64,000 bases of DNA from Alphaproteobacteria bacterium (lineage in GTDB: Bacteria > Pseudomonadota > Alphaproteobacteria > Rhodospirillales > Magnetovibrionaceae): the NCBI GenBank assembly GCA_015231605.1, contig JADGBG010000005.1, positions 1 to 64,000 on the forward strand. The letters run 5' to 3'. Below, one piece after another: positions 1 to 7,898 of the stretch (position 1 is its first letter; each line of letters opens with the position of its first letter). A program made the translations under genes and the position numbers. The notes under the pieces are model-generated. The model was given only the letters and a program-made list of their open reading frames with translations, ran no database searches and was not told where the DNA came from.

Positions 1-55
1 TGAGTGATGCATTTTTGCTCCGGCCAACCGATGCATTTTTAGTCCGGCGTTGACA
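1..55. mobile_element. End of an IS21-family element (terminal repeats only)
   Basis: Two near-identical 20-bp repeats lie at 6-25 and 30-49 (GATGCATTTTTGCTCCGGCC and GATGCATTTTTAGTCCGGCG), spaced 24 bp, followed by GCGTTGACA. Multiple short terminal repeats of this kind, with a TGTCAACGCCGG-type tip when read on the other strand, are characteristic of IS21-family ends. The body of the element (istA/istB) would lie outside the window to the left. The tip abuts the reading frame of an IS66 transposase, so this element appears to have inserted into it. TGACA is repeated at the junction (51-55 and 56-60), which could be a short target duplication or part of the tip. Confidence 0.65.
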
Positions 56-56
56 T

Positions 57-908
57 GACACCCCGGTGAAGATGCAGGCGCCGGGATCGAAGCAAACGAA
101 GACCGCGCGGGTATGGGCCTATGTTCGTGACGAACGGCCGTGGGCGGGCGGGGCGCCGCCCGGAGTGTGGTACCGCTTCACCGTCGACCGCAAGGGCGAA
201 CATCCCGTCCGGCATCTGTCGGATTACCGGGGCTGGATCCATGCCGACGGCTACAGCGGGTTCAACGGTTTGTTCGAGGACGGACCAAGAGGCGCGGACG
301 GGCATCAGCCCGGACAGGGACAGAAAAAGGCCCGCGAGATGGCGTGCATGGCGCATGTGCGGCGCAAGTTCGTCGATGTTCATCAGGCTCAGGGAAGCGC
401 CATCGCCGAAGAGGCGATCCAACGCATCGCGGCGCTGTATGCCGTGGAGCAAACGGCGCGTGGTCAATCGCCTGCGGAGCGGGCGGAACTGCGCCGGGAA
501 CACGCCAAGCCCTTGTTCGACGACCTGGAGACATGGCTGGCGGCCCAGTTGGCGAAAGTCTCCGGCAAGTCGCCGTTGGCGGCGGCGATCCGCTATGCCC
601 TCAACCGGCTGCCGAAGGCGCGCCCGTATCTGGACAACGGTGTTTTGGAACTCGACAACAACACCGTCGAGCGGGCGATGAAGCCGGTGGCGCTCGGGCG
701 CAAGAACTGGCTGTTCGCCGGTTCCGAAGGCGGCGGCAAGGCCATGGCCATCGCCTTCACCTTGATCGAAACCGCCAAGCTCAACGGCGTCGATCCGCAA
801 GCCTGGCTGACCTGGGTCCTGGACCGCATCGCCGAGCACAAGATCAACCGCATCGACGAACTGCTACCGTGGAACTGGAAATCCACCACAACCGGGGTTG
901 CCCCATGA
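57..908 (+). pseudogene. tnpC: IS66 family transposase TnpC, C-terminal part
   Basis: This is the C-terminal ~283 residues of the IS66 DDE transposase. Family features visible are DTPVKM near the first catalytic Asp, [32 protein letters not shown] (second catalytic Asp region), [13 protein letters not shown], and [14 protein letters not shown] (catalytic Glu region) followed by [14 protein letters not shown]. The C-terminal IS66 tail [11 protein letters not shown] is present. A full-length protein is about 500 residues, so the N-terminal DNA-binding and zinc-finger part is gone. The frame stays open up to an IS21-type end at about position 55, which shows how it was broken. A GTG at 66 allows a shorter product, but a functional transposase is unlikely. 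The stop overlaps the start of the next ORF (ATGA). Confidence 0.85.
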
Positions 909-1267
909 AGCTGTCAACAAACGAAAAAGCCGCCATCACTGCGACCTGCCAGACGTTTATCGATACCGTCCTGAAACCCCGGTTCCTGCCGGACGTCACC
1001 CCGACAAACTTCAATTATCCGGTCGACATTCAGGGGAAATGGCACGGCAGCAAATATCGTTTCCTGCAACGCTACCGGTCGGGCTTCGCCGAAAACCTGG
1101 GCGAAGAGTTCGACGCGCCCTTCGTCCGTATCGACTGGAGGGGCCGCGACAGGTTCGACGTCCAATGGCATCGCCATACCGGGCAATGGTTCCGCGTCTA
1201 TCAGGGACTATCCCTCGAGGCCGCACTCAACGCCATACTGACAAGCGAATTCCTGCATCCACTCTGA
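905..1267 (+). CDS. IS66-associated small passenger protein, hypothetical
   Basis: A 120-residue protein beginning [10 protein letters not shown]. Its ATG at 905 overlaps the tnpC stop by 4 bp (ATGA), so it is probably translated by coupling to tnpC. It ends 6 bp before the IS66 terminal repeat, so it belongs to the element rather than the host. I see no catalytic motif. The sequence has many aromatic and basic residues ([36 protein letters not shown]), which could suit nucleic acid binding. The function is unknown; similar small ORFs follow tnpC in some IS66 relatives. Confidence 0.6.
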   Translation: MKLSTNEKAAITATCQTFIDTVLKPRFLPDVTPTNFNYPVDIQGKWHGSKYRFLQRYRSGFAENLGEEFDAPFVRIDWRGRDRFDVQWHRHTGQWFRVYQGLSLEAALNAILTSEFLHPL

Positions 1268-1272
1268 ACAAG

Positions 1273-1293
1273 TGGCCATGACCGGACGCTTAC
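1273..1293. repeat. IS66 right terminal inverted repeat
   Basis: Read inward on the minus strand it starts GTAAGCG, the hallmark of IS66-family ends. It marks the boundary between IS66 DNA and the interrupted IS256-type gene. IS66 elements normally make an 8-bp target duplication, which would be 1294-1301 (CCGCTCGC). The matching left copy is not available because the left half of the element is missing. Confidence 0.75.
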
Positions 1294-1437
1294 CCGCTCG
1301 CCGTAGCCTGCGCCGGTCAAGGCGTCCACCTCCAGATTCATCAGCCGTTCGGCGGTGAAACCAATCATCTCGCGCAGAAAATCGGTGTCGGAGGCCTTTT
1401 CAACGAGCGCTTTTAGGGCGATGGTGTCGTTGGTCAT
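1294..1437 (-). pseudogene. IS256 family transposase, N-terminal fragment
   Basis: Reading on the minus strand from the ATG at 1435-1437, 48 residues match the N-terminus of IS256-family Mutator-type transposases (MTNDTIALKALVEKASDTDF, REMIGFTAERLMNLEVDALTG, AGYGER). The frame loses family similarity exactly at the IS66 terminus at 1293, so the gene was cut by IS66 insertion; the remaining ~350 residues, including the DDE triad, are absent here. A good ribosome binding site (AAGGAG) sits 8 nt upstream of the start. The IS256 outer end is probably near 1595-1625, but I cannot fix it. Confidence 0.75.
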
Positions 1438-1522
1438 CGTGTTGTTCTCCTTAGGTCAGGTTGCTGTTCGCAACGCCAACCTTACCGGAGACACGCGGTG
1501 ACCGCCTCATTCACGCCGACCC

Positions 1523-1573
1523 GTCGGGGCCATGGCCTTCGGTCGCTACGCTCCCTACGACCATGCCCCCGAC
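1523..1573. repeat. Inverted repeat / hairpin in IS256 leader region
   Basis: GTCGGGGCCATGG at 1523-1535 is mirrored by CCATGCCCCCGAC at 1561-1573, with one internal mismatch position and a 25-nt loop. It lies between the IS256-type transposase start and the probable end of that element. It could be part of the element or a processed extragenic palindrome. There is no T-run, so it is not a typical rho-independent terminator. Confidence 0.4.
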
Positions 1574-1667
1574 CGGCGCTTCGTACACCACGGGCTGGGA
1601 CACAAGCTGGGGAATAGGCAGCCGACATACAAACACATTCAATGAACAACGGCTGCAGAAACCATCA

Positions 1668-2750
1668 CTATTCCCTCAACTCAGTGACCGCATCGCGCAG
1701 CACTTTGCTAAAGGCTTCCATAACGGCCGGGCCGTCCAGCGTTACCCGCACGTAATTCCGCAAAGACGAATGAGAGAAGCCTCCCTTGATCAAATACCCC
1801 CTTGCCTTAACTGCGGCGACCAGGGATACGGGTGAAATTGTGTTCGGGCATTCAAGAAGTTGGAAGTTCCCAGCACAAAGCGGAACTCCAAAGCCAAGAT
1901 CCCGAGCCGTAGACAACAAACATTTCCGGCCTTCGGCAACGGCAGCACAAAAATCATCCATAATCTCCGTATGATCCAATAAATACCCGGCGATCACGGC
2001 CCCGACTGAATTGACTTCGCCCGGGCTGCGCACAACATGCAAGGCGTCGATCACGTCCTTGGCGCCTAGCCCGTACCCTACGCGCAAGCCCGCAATTCCT
2101 CCAACTTTGGAGAAGGTGCGCACGACAAGAATATTATCGAATTCACCCAGCAAGGGCTGGGCCGTCTCATCATGAAACGGAAAGTATGCTTCATCAACCA
2201 ACAGCAATGTATCGTTGCGTTGGCATACACTCGCGATGCGACGCAAGGAGTCCAACGGCAAGACACAGCCAATCGGCTGATCGGGGTTGGCGATGCAGCA
2301 CAAACGCGCTCCGTCCTCGACCGCCGAAATCAGTTTTTCGATGTCAAAACGAAAATCCGGCCCAGTTCCATAGGGAACTTTCACATAGTCTGCACGAAAC
2401 ACCTGCGCCCAGACCTCATACATCCGATAGCTCGGATCCGGTGCTACGACGCGATCACCAGCATCCACAAATGCCTGAAAAGTCCGTCGAATGATCGCGT
2501 CCGATCCAGCGCCGAGAGCGATCCTGTCGCGTGTCAGCCCCGTGTAGCATTCCAGCCGTTCATACAATGGCCCCAAGTCGTGGTACGTACTCAGCATTCT
2601 TGATGAAAGTTCGCCCAACATAGACCGAAAAACGCCTTCATCAAAAGCACTGACGCGCTCATTACGATCCAGGCAGATCAACCCTTCACGGCCGGAAATA
2701 ACATCGCTGTCGCGATAGATCCCCTGAATATGAAAATTGGCACGAACCAT
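1668..2750 (-). CDS. Histidinol-phosphate aminotransferase-like PLP enzyme
   Basis: A 360-residue fold-type I aminotransferase of the HisC/Cobalamin-decarboxylase (CobD) class. Visible features are LGAGSDAIIRRTF (cofactor phosphate-binding loop), NPDQPIGCVLP (Asn contacting PLP), LLVDEAYFPFHDE (Asp pairing with the pyridine nitrogen), RTFSKVGGIAGLRVGYG (Schiff-base Lys) and NYVRVTL near the C-terminus (Arg for substrate carboxylate). Length is normal. The gene sits at the end of a glycan locus and diverges from a 6-phosphogluconolactonase-like gene by about 50 bp. In this setting it more likely aminates a sugar or ulosonate-derived ketone, or makes an amino acid decoration, than histidine, but the substrate cannot be read from sequence. 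Confidence 0.75.
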   Translation of the reverse strand: MVRANFHIQGIYRDSDVISGREGLICLDRNERVSAFDEGVFRSMLGELSSRMLSTYHDLGPLYERLECYTGLTRDRIALGAGSDAIIRRTFQAFVDAGDRVVAPDPSYRMYEVWAQVFRADYVKVPYGTGPDFRFDIEKLISAVEDGARLCCIANPDQPIGCVLPLDSLRRIASVCQRNDTLLLVDEAYFPFHDETAQPLLGEFDNILVVRTFSKVGGIAGLRVGYGLGAKDVIDALHVVRSPGEVNSVGAVIAGYLLDHTEIMDDFCAAVAEGRKCLLSTARDLGFGVPLCAGNFQLLECPNTISPVSLVAAVKARGYLIKGGFSHSSLRNYVRVTLDGPAVMEAFSKVLRDAVTELRE

Positions 2751-2801
2751 TTCGAAAACACCTTATGATGAGACGAAGTCGTTAATCCACGGGAGCCGAC
2801 G

Positions 2802-3446
2802 ATGAACATACAACATTTCGACACACCCCTGACTTGGGCACAAGCCACAGCAGATTTTGTAGGTAAAATTCTATGCGCCGACATTTCAAGACGCGGCCAT
2901 TCTGTTTTAGCCATGTGCGGGGGAAGTACAGCAAGAAAAATCCTGCCCGTGCTGGCCCAAACGGATGTCGAATGGGACAAGTTAGTCTGCACGTTGGTTG
3001 ATGAGCGCTGGGTCCCCCCGATACATGAGGACAGCAATGAACGCCTCATCCGCGAGCACCTTCCCGCACAATGCCGATTCACCGGACTATATACCGGAGA
3101 CGCATCTCCTAGCAGGGGCCTGTCGATGGTGGAGGAGCGGATTCGCCCCCTCATCCCGTTTGGATGCGTGCTTCTAGGCATGGGGGACGACGGACACATC
3201 GCCTCCCTGTTTCCCGGCCAAACACTACAAAACAGAATTCTGCAAACGGCTGAACGTCCGGACCATCCGAGGATCTCAATGACCCTTCGCACCTTGCTCT
3301 CGGCCTCTGCCGTCGTCCTGGCCGTAAGCGGCACGGAAAAATGTGCCGTCCTGGAGCACGCCATGAACTTGGGGGCCGCGGGAGAACTGCCGGTTGGTCG
3401 CCTGCTTCATCAAGACATCATATCTGTCAACGTGTTCTCCTCTTAA
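2802..3446 (+). CDS. 6-phosphogluconolactonase / glucosamine-6-P isomerase family protein
   Basis: A 214-residue protein of the DevB/NagB-like family. Key motifs are VLAMCGGSTARKILPVL (phosphate-binding), CTLVDERWVPPIHEDSNERL and LLGMGDDGHIASLFPG, which match 6-phosphogluconolactonase more closely than glucosamine-6-P deaminase. It is slightly shorter than typical Pgl (about 230-240). It is the only plus-strand gene in the first 7 kb and is convergent with the following nucleotidyltransferase (4-bp overlap at the 3' ends). Zwf and Edd are not next to it, so it may hydrolyse a sugar lactone in glycan precursor synthesis instead of serving central metabolism. That role is inference. Confidence 0.7.
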   Translation: MNIQHFDTPLTWAQATADFVGKILCADISRRGHSVLAMCGGSTARKILPVLAQTDVEWDKLVCTLVDERWVPPIHEDSNERLIREHLPAQCRFTGLYTGDASPSRGLSMVEERIRPLIPFGCVLLGMGDDGHIASLFPGQTLQNRILQTAERPDHPRISMTLRTLLSASAVVLAVSGTEKCAVLEHAMNLGAAGELPVGRLLHQDIISVNVFSS

Positions 3447-4192
3447 GCCGGTAGGACGCCGTTTTTTTTCAGCCAAAACTCGGCCTGGGGCATTTGATAA
3501 TCGTAATCAACATCCAAACCGCCGTAATTCTTAATCGGCCAGATGGTTTGTCCCATCCACTTTTGGGGTAGTATGCCGTCTTCCAGGCAATCCAGATTTT
3601 GCGGCCGGACGATTGACATCCCCATATCCGCGAACCAGACGTCACCCTGGCTGTCGCGATCACAGTTCAGCGTCTTGGGATCGCCAAACGTCTCAAAGGG
3701 AACGAACGGTTTCAGGTGGCCGGTTGAATCAACCTTGCGCGCCCGCAATGGACTCCACATATTGTAACAGCTGACCGTGACCGCACTGTCAGTTTCAGGC
3801 TGCGCGCGCAAGACGCGAATGCCTTCTTCCAATTGCTCGACCGAAATAGTCGGCGCATTCGCCATGAGCAGCACCAAGAGCTCGAGCTCCTCTCCCTTCT
3901 CGGCGCAATCCGCCTTGATCAGTCCATAGGCATGCACATAAGCATCCTCTCCCAGCGCCTCTTTGGTGCAAAGGTAATCGGGTCGTTCGATCACCACCGC
4001 ACCAAGGTCCCGCGCGATGGTCTTGATCGCCTCAGAGTCGGTGGAGACATATATGCGATCGATGCTAGGTGCCTTTTGCGCCGCCAGAAGCGGATAGCTG
4101 ACCAGAGGACGCCCCAGGACGGGAAAGACATTCTTGCCGGGAAACCCGGTCGATCCTTCACGACCGATAAGAATGGCGGCGATCATCTTCAA
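3443..4192 (-). CDS. NeuA-like cytidylyltransferase family protein
   Basis: A 249-residue GT-A-like nucleotidyltransferase of the CMP-sialic acid synthetase family. The N-terminal signature is AAILIGREGSTGFPGKNVFP, with the conserved Gly-rich loop and Lys of NeuA, and RIYVSTDSEAIKTIAR follows as in that family. The middle region LLMANAPTISVEQLEEGI resembles the sugar-binding stretch. It belongs to the run of minus-strand genes to 7.6 kb and slightly overlaps the FkbM gene upstream. It probably activates an ulosonic acid or related keto-sugar as the CMP derivative; CTP specificity is assumed from the family. Confidence 0.7.
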   Translation of the reverse strand: MKMIAAILIGREGSTGFPGKNVFPVLGRPLVSYPLLAAQKAPSIDRIYVSTDSEAIKTIARDLGAVVIERPDYLCTKEALGEDAYVHAYGLIKADCAEKGEELELLVLLMANAPTISVEQLEEGIRVLRAQPETDSAVTVSCYNMWSPLRARKVDSTGHLKPFVPFETFGDPKTLNCDRDSQGDVWFADMGMSIVRPQNLDCLEDGILPQKWMGQTIWPIKNYGGLDVDYDYQMPQAEFWLKKNGVLPA

Positions 4193-5058
4193 TTCCCCTC
4201 GAACCTGCGAAATTGATAGTTGTAAATGTTGGAATATTCCGTGCCCTCGAATATTCCCGCATGACGTTTGGAATGGAGCTTGAGACCTGCGGCCTCTATA
4301 TCTGCAATTACCTGGTTCGTATAGTCGGGACGATCCTCGTCCAGTTCCACAGACAGGGATTTAAGGCGTGCGTCCGACAAGGTTGCTTGTGCCCCCTTAA
4401 TAATCTTGTCTTCAATGCCGTCCACATCGATTTTGACATGCGTGGGGAATTGTGTTGTGAACTTAGCGATGAAATTGTCAAGCCCCATGCCGATCATGCC
4501 CTGCTTGAACTTCGCGAAAAATTGATCCCCGTTGTGATCGACGGGAGTGTCGAAACTGGAAAGCGCGGATCCAAATCCTGTGTTCTGAATGTGCAGTTCC
4601 GAAACCAAATCCTCATCATTCAATGCGATGCAGAACGCGGTGATGTTGTCTTGCAGATTGTTTATCTCGATGTTTTTGTTGATGAGAAAATAGTTCGCAG
4701 CCAGGGGCTCGAAGGAAAACACCCGAATCTTTCGATTTGCCGCAGCATAAAGGGAATAAATCCCGACATTCGCCCCGATGTCATAAAGTACATCCCCATC
4801 CGTGAAGCTGTTGATCCATTCAATGGTTTCCGGCTCTTTCGACAACATTGTTTCGGCACGCCAACGGGTCATGTCGTTGACGCAATACACACCTATCTCT
4901 CCGCGACTCGTTTGAACGCTCACGGTCGATTCGTCGAACCCCTTCATGGACAACGCCTCGCGGACGATGGATTTCACACCGACGTTCCACTTTGAGCCCT
5001 CCCTTCCGAACAGCAGGCTCATGCCCCTGACCAGGATCGCTTTAATCTGTTTCTTCAT
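4189..5058 (-). CDS. FkbM family methyltransferase
   Basis: A 289-residue SAM-dependent O-methyltransferase of the FkbM family. The SAM-binding motif is VLYDIGANVGIYSLYAA, followed by VFSFEPLAANYFLINKNI (acidic residue binding ribose), and HVKIDVDGIEDKIIKGA further on, all typical. I chose the ATG at 5058 (MKKQIKAILV) over the longer frame because a GAGGG ribosome binding site lies just upstream and the longer version would run deep into the preceding gene. It overlaps the epimerase gene by 17 bp. FkbM proteins in glycan loci usually methylate sugar hydroxyls. The target here is unknown. Confidence 0.8.
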   Translation of the reverse strand: MKKQIKAILVRGMSLLFGREGSKWNVGVKSIVREALSMKGFDESTVSVQTSRGEIGVYCVNDMTRWRAETMLSKEPETIEWINSFTDGDVLYDIGANVGIYSLYAAANRKIRVFSFEPLAANYFLINKNIEINNLQDNITAFCIALNDEDLVSELHIQNTGFGSALSSFDTPVDHNGDQFFAKFKQGMIGMGLDNFIAKFTTQFPTHVKIDVDGIEDKIIKGAQATLSDARLKSLSVELDEDRPDYTNQVIADIEAAGLKLHSKRHAGIFEGTEYSNIYNYQFRRFEGN

Positions 5059-5941
5059 CAGATTTTCCCTCGTCCCATTTGGATCCATCGTAGGCCTGCA
5101 TGCAATCAAGTAATCCCAACCCCAAATCAATGTAGGTGTGCTGCACAAGCTTTTTGCCGAGCTTTGGAATATAGCTGTACGGCGTCTGCAGATAATGCCC
5201 TGTCATGTTGCCTTGGTTGGTGTGGATCGCGACGTCCCCCCCCAGCATTTCCGCGATCATCTCCATCATCTCTCCGGTGGTAATGCGCTCGCGTCCCATC
5301 AGATGGATGTATTCGTTTTCAAATTCCTTTTGCAATATATCGACCGAAGCATTGGCAGCATCCACCACGTGGATGTACTCACGCACCTCCTTACCGGAAC
5401 CGGAATAGGTGATTTTGCGTTTTTTCATGGCCTGGTTGATCATGCGGTAGATGGAATTGTGCCGGTCGGCGCGAGGTCCATATAGAGACCCGAACCGCAG
5501 CACCGTAAACGGCAGATCAAATCGCTCCTGATAATCGTGAACCAAATGCTCACTGGCCTGTTTGGAGGTCCGGTAGAACGACCCCTGGGAACTGTAGACG
5601 TAAATCGAGCTCGCTAGAACGAAACGATCAACCTTCTGTCTACGTGCAGCTTCCAACGCATTCAAGGTTCCGAGGATGTTTACCTCAACCGTCGCCCGCG
5701 GGTTATGGATTGCGTCATCAATGTCGGCTACCGCCGCAAGGTGATAGATCACGTTGCAGCCTTCGGCAGCCGCCAAGACGTCGTCAGCGTTTGTCACGTC
5801 ACCGATGACCATCGACTGGTCTTCGCGCAGATACGGCGAATTTATCAAATCGAACACGACAACTTCATGTCCGGCATCAAACAGGCTGTCGGCGATATGG
5901 CTTCCCAGAAATCCGGCCCCACCAGTTAAAAGTATTTTCAT
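5042..5941 (-). CDS. NAD-dependent epimerase/dehydratase (sugar SDR)
   Basis: A 299-residue extended short-chain dehydrogenase. It has the Rossmann motif [19 protein letters not shown] at the N-terminus, VIYHLAAVADIDDAIHNP, and the catalytic region LASSIYVYSSQGSFYRTSKQ (Ser with Tyr-x3-Lys). The start at 5941 (MKILLTGG) fits the family; the frame extends 10 residues further up but that adds nothing conserved. It most likely acts on a nucleotide-sugar (4-epimerisation or dehydration). Neighbours are an FkbM methyltransferase and a 2-hydroxyacid dehydrogenase in the same direction. Confidence 0.8.
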   Translation of the reverse strand: MKILLTGGAGFLGSHIADSLFDAGHEVVVFDLINSPYLREDQSMVIGDVTNADDVLAAAEGCNVIYHLAAVADIDDAIHNPRATVEVNILGTLNALEAARRQKVDRFVLASSIYVYSSQGSFYRTSKQASEHLVHDYQERFDLPFTVLRFGSLYGPRADRHNSIYRMINQAMKKRKITYSGSGKEVREYIHVVDAANASVDILQKEFENEYIHLMGRERITTGEMMEMIAEMLGGDVAIHTNQGNMTGHYLQTPYSYIPKLGKKLVQHTYIDLGLGLLDCMQAYDGSKWDEGKSDEETD

Positions 5942-5972
5942 TGCGTCATTACCCTGCTCACTGGCTAACATA

Positions 5973-6977
5973 TCAAAGTAAGGCCATTTGCGCGGCGAGT
6001 TCGTATTCTGATTCCGGAACCGGGCTCACGAAAGGCTCGCCTTTCATAAACCTGATGGCTTCCCGGGTGGCCTCGATTTCCATGCTCGCCCGGCAATCCT
6101 GGGTCATGGACCCCATGTGGCACGTCAGCACAGTGTTCATAACCTCACACAATGGACCTGCGTATGGCTCTTCCTCGAAAACATCTATCGCCGCCCCGCC
6201 AATGGATCCGTCGCGCAAGATAGCGGCAAGGTCCTGTTCGTTCACAATGCCACCACGTGCCGTGTTGATAATGTGCGAGGTCGGCTTCATCATCGCAAGC
6301 TCGCTTCGCGTAATCAGGTTTTGCGTTGATGCCGTCAACGGGACATGAAGGGTGATGACATCGGATTCACGATAGATGGTTTCCTTATCCACCCATGTAA
6401 TGGCCTCGTGAGCAACCCGGCCCGTGCGTTCAGGCAGGTCGTTCGCCAGAATCCGCACATTGGGAAACCCATTGACAAGATGATTGATCAACATCCCGCC
6501 GATCCGCCCCACGCCGATCACCCCGATCGTCGATTCAGAAATGCGTCGGCCATGATAGCGGGCCCAACTTCCGTTCCTCAGATTCCGGTCCGTTGCCGTG
6601 ACCTGACGCAACAAGTCCACAATCAAACCAACCGTCAGTTCCGCGACCGCAGGAGACGGACCGTCAGGTGTAAAAGATAACGCGATGCCGCGCCGCTGCG
6701 CTTCGAGCAAATCCACGCTGTCGAGCCCGATACCAACCCGGCAAATGGCTTTCAAGTCCGGGCATTGCGCTATGACGTCTGCCGTAATCGGTTCGGTTCC
6801 GGCAATCACAATTTCATAGCCCCGAATCATGTCCGCGACCTCTTCCGGGCGTAGTTTTCGTCCCAGAGGATTCACCACAAATTCAAGCCCCGCATCATTC
6901 ATCAATTTCACGGGGGTGGGATCCGCATCCCCAAATGGAACAGTCGTGACAATCGCCCTCATCCCAGACGCACTCAC
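5973..6977 (-). CDS. D-2-hydroxyacid dehydrogenase (SerA-like)
   Basis: A 334-residue D-isomer-specific 2-hydroxyacid dehydrogenase. Visible features are ICRVGIGLDSVDL in the substrate domain, the NAD-binding GVIGVGRIGGMLINHL, INTARGGIVNEQDL (catalytic Arg), AIDVFEEEPYAGPL (catalytic Glu) and VLTCHMGSMTQDCRASME (catalytic His). It lies between a GmhA-like isomerase and an epimerase, all on the minus strand with very short gaps. A phosphoglycerate-dehydrogenase-like enzyme is unusual in a glycan operon. It may make a keto acid or hydroxyacid building block, for example for a lactyl or glyceryl substituent, but that is inference. A shorter start at Met6 is possible. Confidence 0.8.
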   Translation of the reverse strand: MSASGMRAIVTTVPFGDADPTPVKLMNDAGLEFVVNPLGRKLRPEEVADMIRGYEIVIAGTEPITADVIAQCPDLKAICRVGIGLDSVDLLEAQRRGIALSFTPDGPSPAVAELTVGLIVDLLRQVTATDRNLRNGSWARYHGRRISESTIGVIGVGRIGGMLINHLVNGFPNVRILANDLPERTGRVAHEAITWVDKETIYRESDVITLHVPLTASTQNLITRSELAMMKPTSHIINTARGGIVNEQDLAAILRDGSIGGAAIDVFEEEPYAGPLCEVMNTVLTCHMGSMTQDCRASMEIEATREAIRFMKGEPFVSPVPESEYELAAQMALL

Positions 6978-6980
6978 TTC

Positions 6981-7613
6981 TCACCCCTCCATTCTAGATA
7001 TATGGCCATCTCGCAGCAACAGGTCCTCAACGAGCACCATCAAAGCGTGGCCTGCCGTTATGTGGGCCTCTTGTATCGCCGCTGTATCGTCAGAGGGCAC
7101 GACCAAGGCCATGTCACAATGTTGCAGGGCTGAGCCACCGCCATTGCCGAGGAAGCCAAGCGCATGGATACCCATTGCCTGTGCACACTTGAACGCCCGC
7201 ACGACATTCACAGAGTTTCCGCTGGTCGTGATGCCCAGCAAAACGTCACCGGAACGCCCCATGGATTGCAGTGGACGCGAAAAGATCTCATCGAATGCAA
7301 AGTCGTTCCCACATGCAGTCAATGTCGAACTGTCCATCGCCAAGGACATCGCGGCTACGCCTTCGCGGCTGACATGTGGTCGCAAACGAACGACCAATTC
7401 AGCCGCAAGGTGTTGAGCGTCTGCAGCCGATCCGCCATTACCACACAACAACAGCTTGCCCCCTCGGGAAATTGCCTCGGCCACACATTGCGCCATTTCC
7501 ACCACGATATCGGCGCATCCGCCACCAATACATTTGCGTTTGACGTCAATAGATGTCTCGAAAGACTTGATCACCTGCTCCACAAGGAGTCGGCGATCAT
7601 CAGAGAGATTCAT
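6981..7613 (-). CDS. SIS-domain sugar isomerase, GmhA-like
   Basis: A 210-residue phosphoheptose isomerase-like protein. The GmhA signature GGKLLLCGNGGSAADAQHLAAELV is complete, followed by the SIS-domain loop VLLGITTSGNSVNVVRAFKCA and a C-terminal EAHITAGHALMVLVEDLL containing the catalytic-type His and Glu. It would convert sedoheptulose-7-phosphate to D-glycero-D-manno-heptose-7-phosphate, or act on a related ketose phosphate. I chose the ATG at 7613 because GmhA proteins start about there; the longer frame adds 11 poorly supported residues. It starts the minus-strand run 5.0-7.6 kb; no other heptose pathway gene (hldE, gmhB) is beside it. Confidence 0.8.
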   Translation of the reverse strand: MNLSDDRRLLVEQVIKSFETSIDVKRKCIGGGCADIVVEMAQCVAEAISRGGKLLLCGNGGSAADAQHLAAELVVRLRPHVSREGVAAMSLAMDSSTLTACGNDFAFDEIFSRPLQSMGRSGDVLLGITTSGNSVNVVRAFKCAQAMGIHALGFLGNGGGSALQHCDMALVVPSDDTAAIQEAHITAGHALMVLVEDLLLRDGHISRMEG

Positions 7614-7898
7614 ACAGCATCCTTTCGTCACACGCACCCGTGCCAATAATCATCGTAGGATTCGGGACGAACCCAGCTTGTTTATTCAATATTCCCGGCT
7701 CGCAGAAAGCCACTTATAGACCATCAGCGGCAACGGCCGAAAGACATCTTTACACCACTCCAACATATCTCCGGACCCGTTTTTGCTTTACCTTGTTCGC
7801 GTTCCCTGATTTTTTAGGTTGATCTCAGCAGCCGATAAACGCGCTTCGCCGTCATCCTTGACGGGATCATACGGCATCACAACCAAAGGCCTTTTGTC

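Larger units (their letters stand above)
56..1293 (+). mobile_element. IS66-family element, 5' truncated
   Basis: This is the right-hand part of an IS66-family element. It carries the 3' portion of tnpC and a small downstream passenger ORF. It ends in a good IS66-type inverted terminal repeat at 1273-1293, which reads GTAAGCGTCCGGTCATGGCC from the outside; IS66 ends characteristically start GTAAGCG. The left portion, including tnpA, tnpB and the tnpC N-terminus, is missing because an IS21-type end abuts at about position 55. The right terminus falls exactly where an IS256-type transposase reading frame begins to match its family, so the IS66 element inserted into that older element. Confidence 0.75.
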
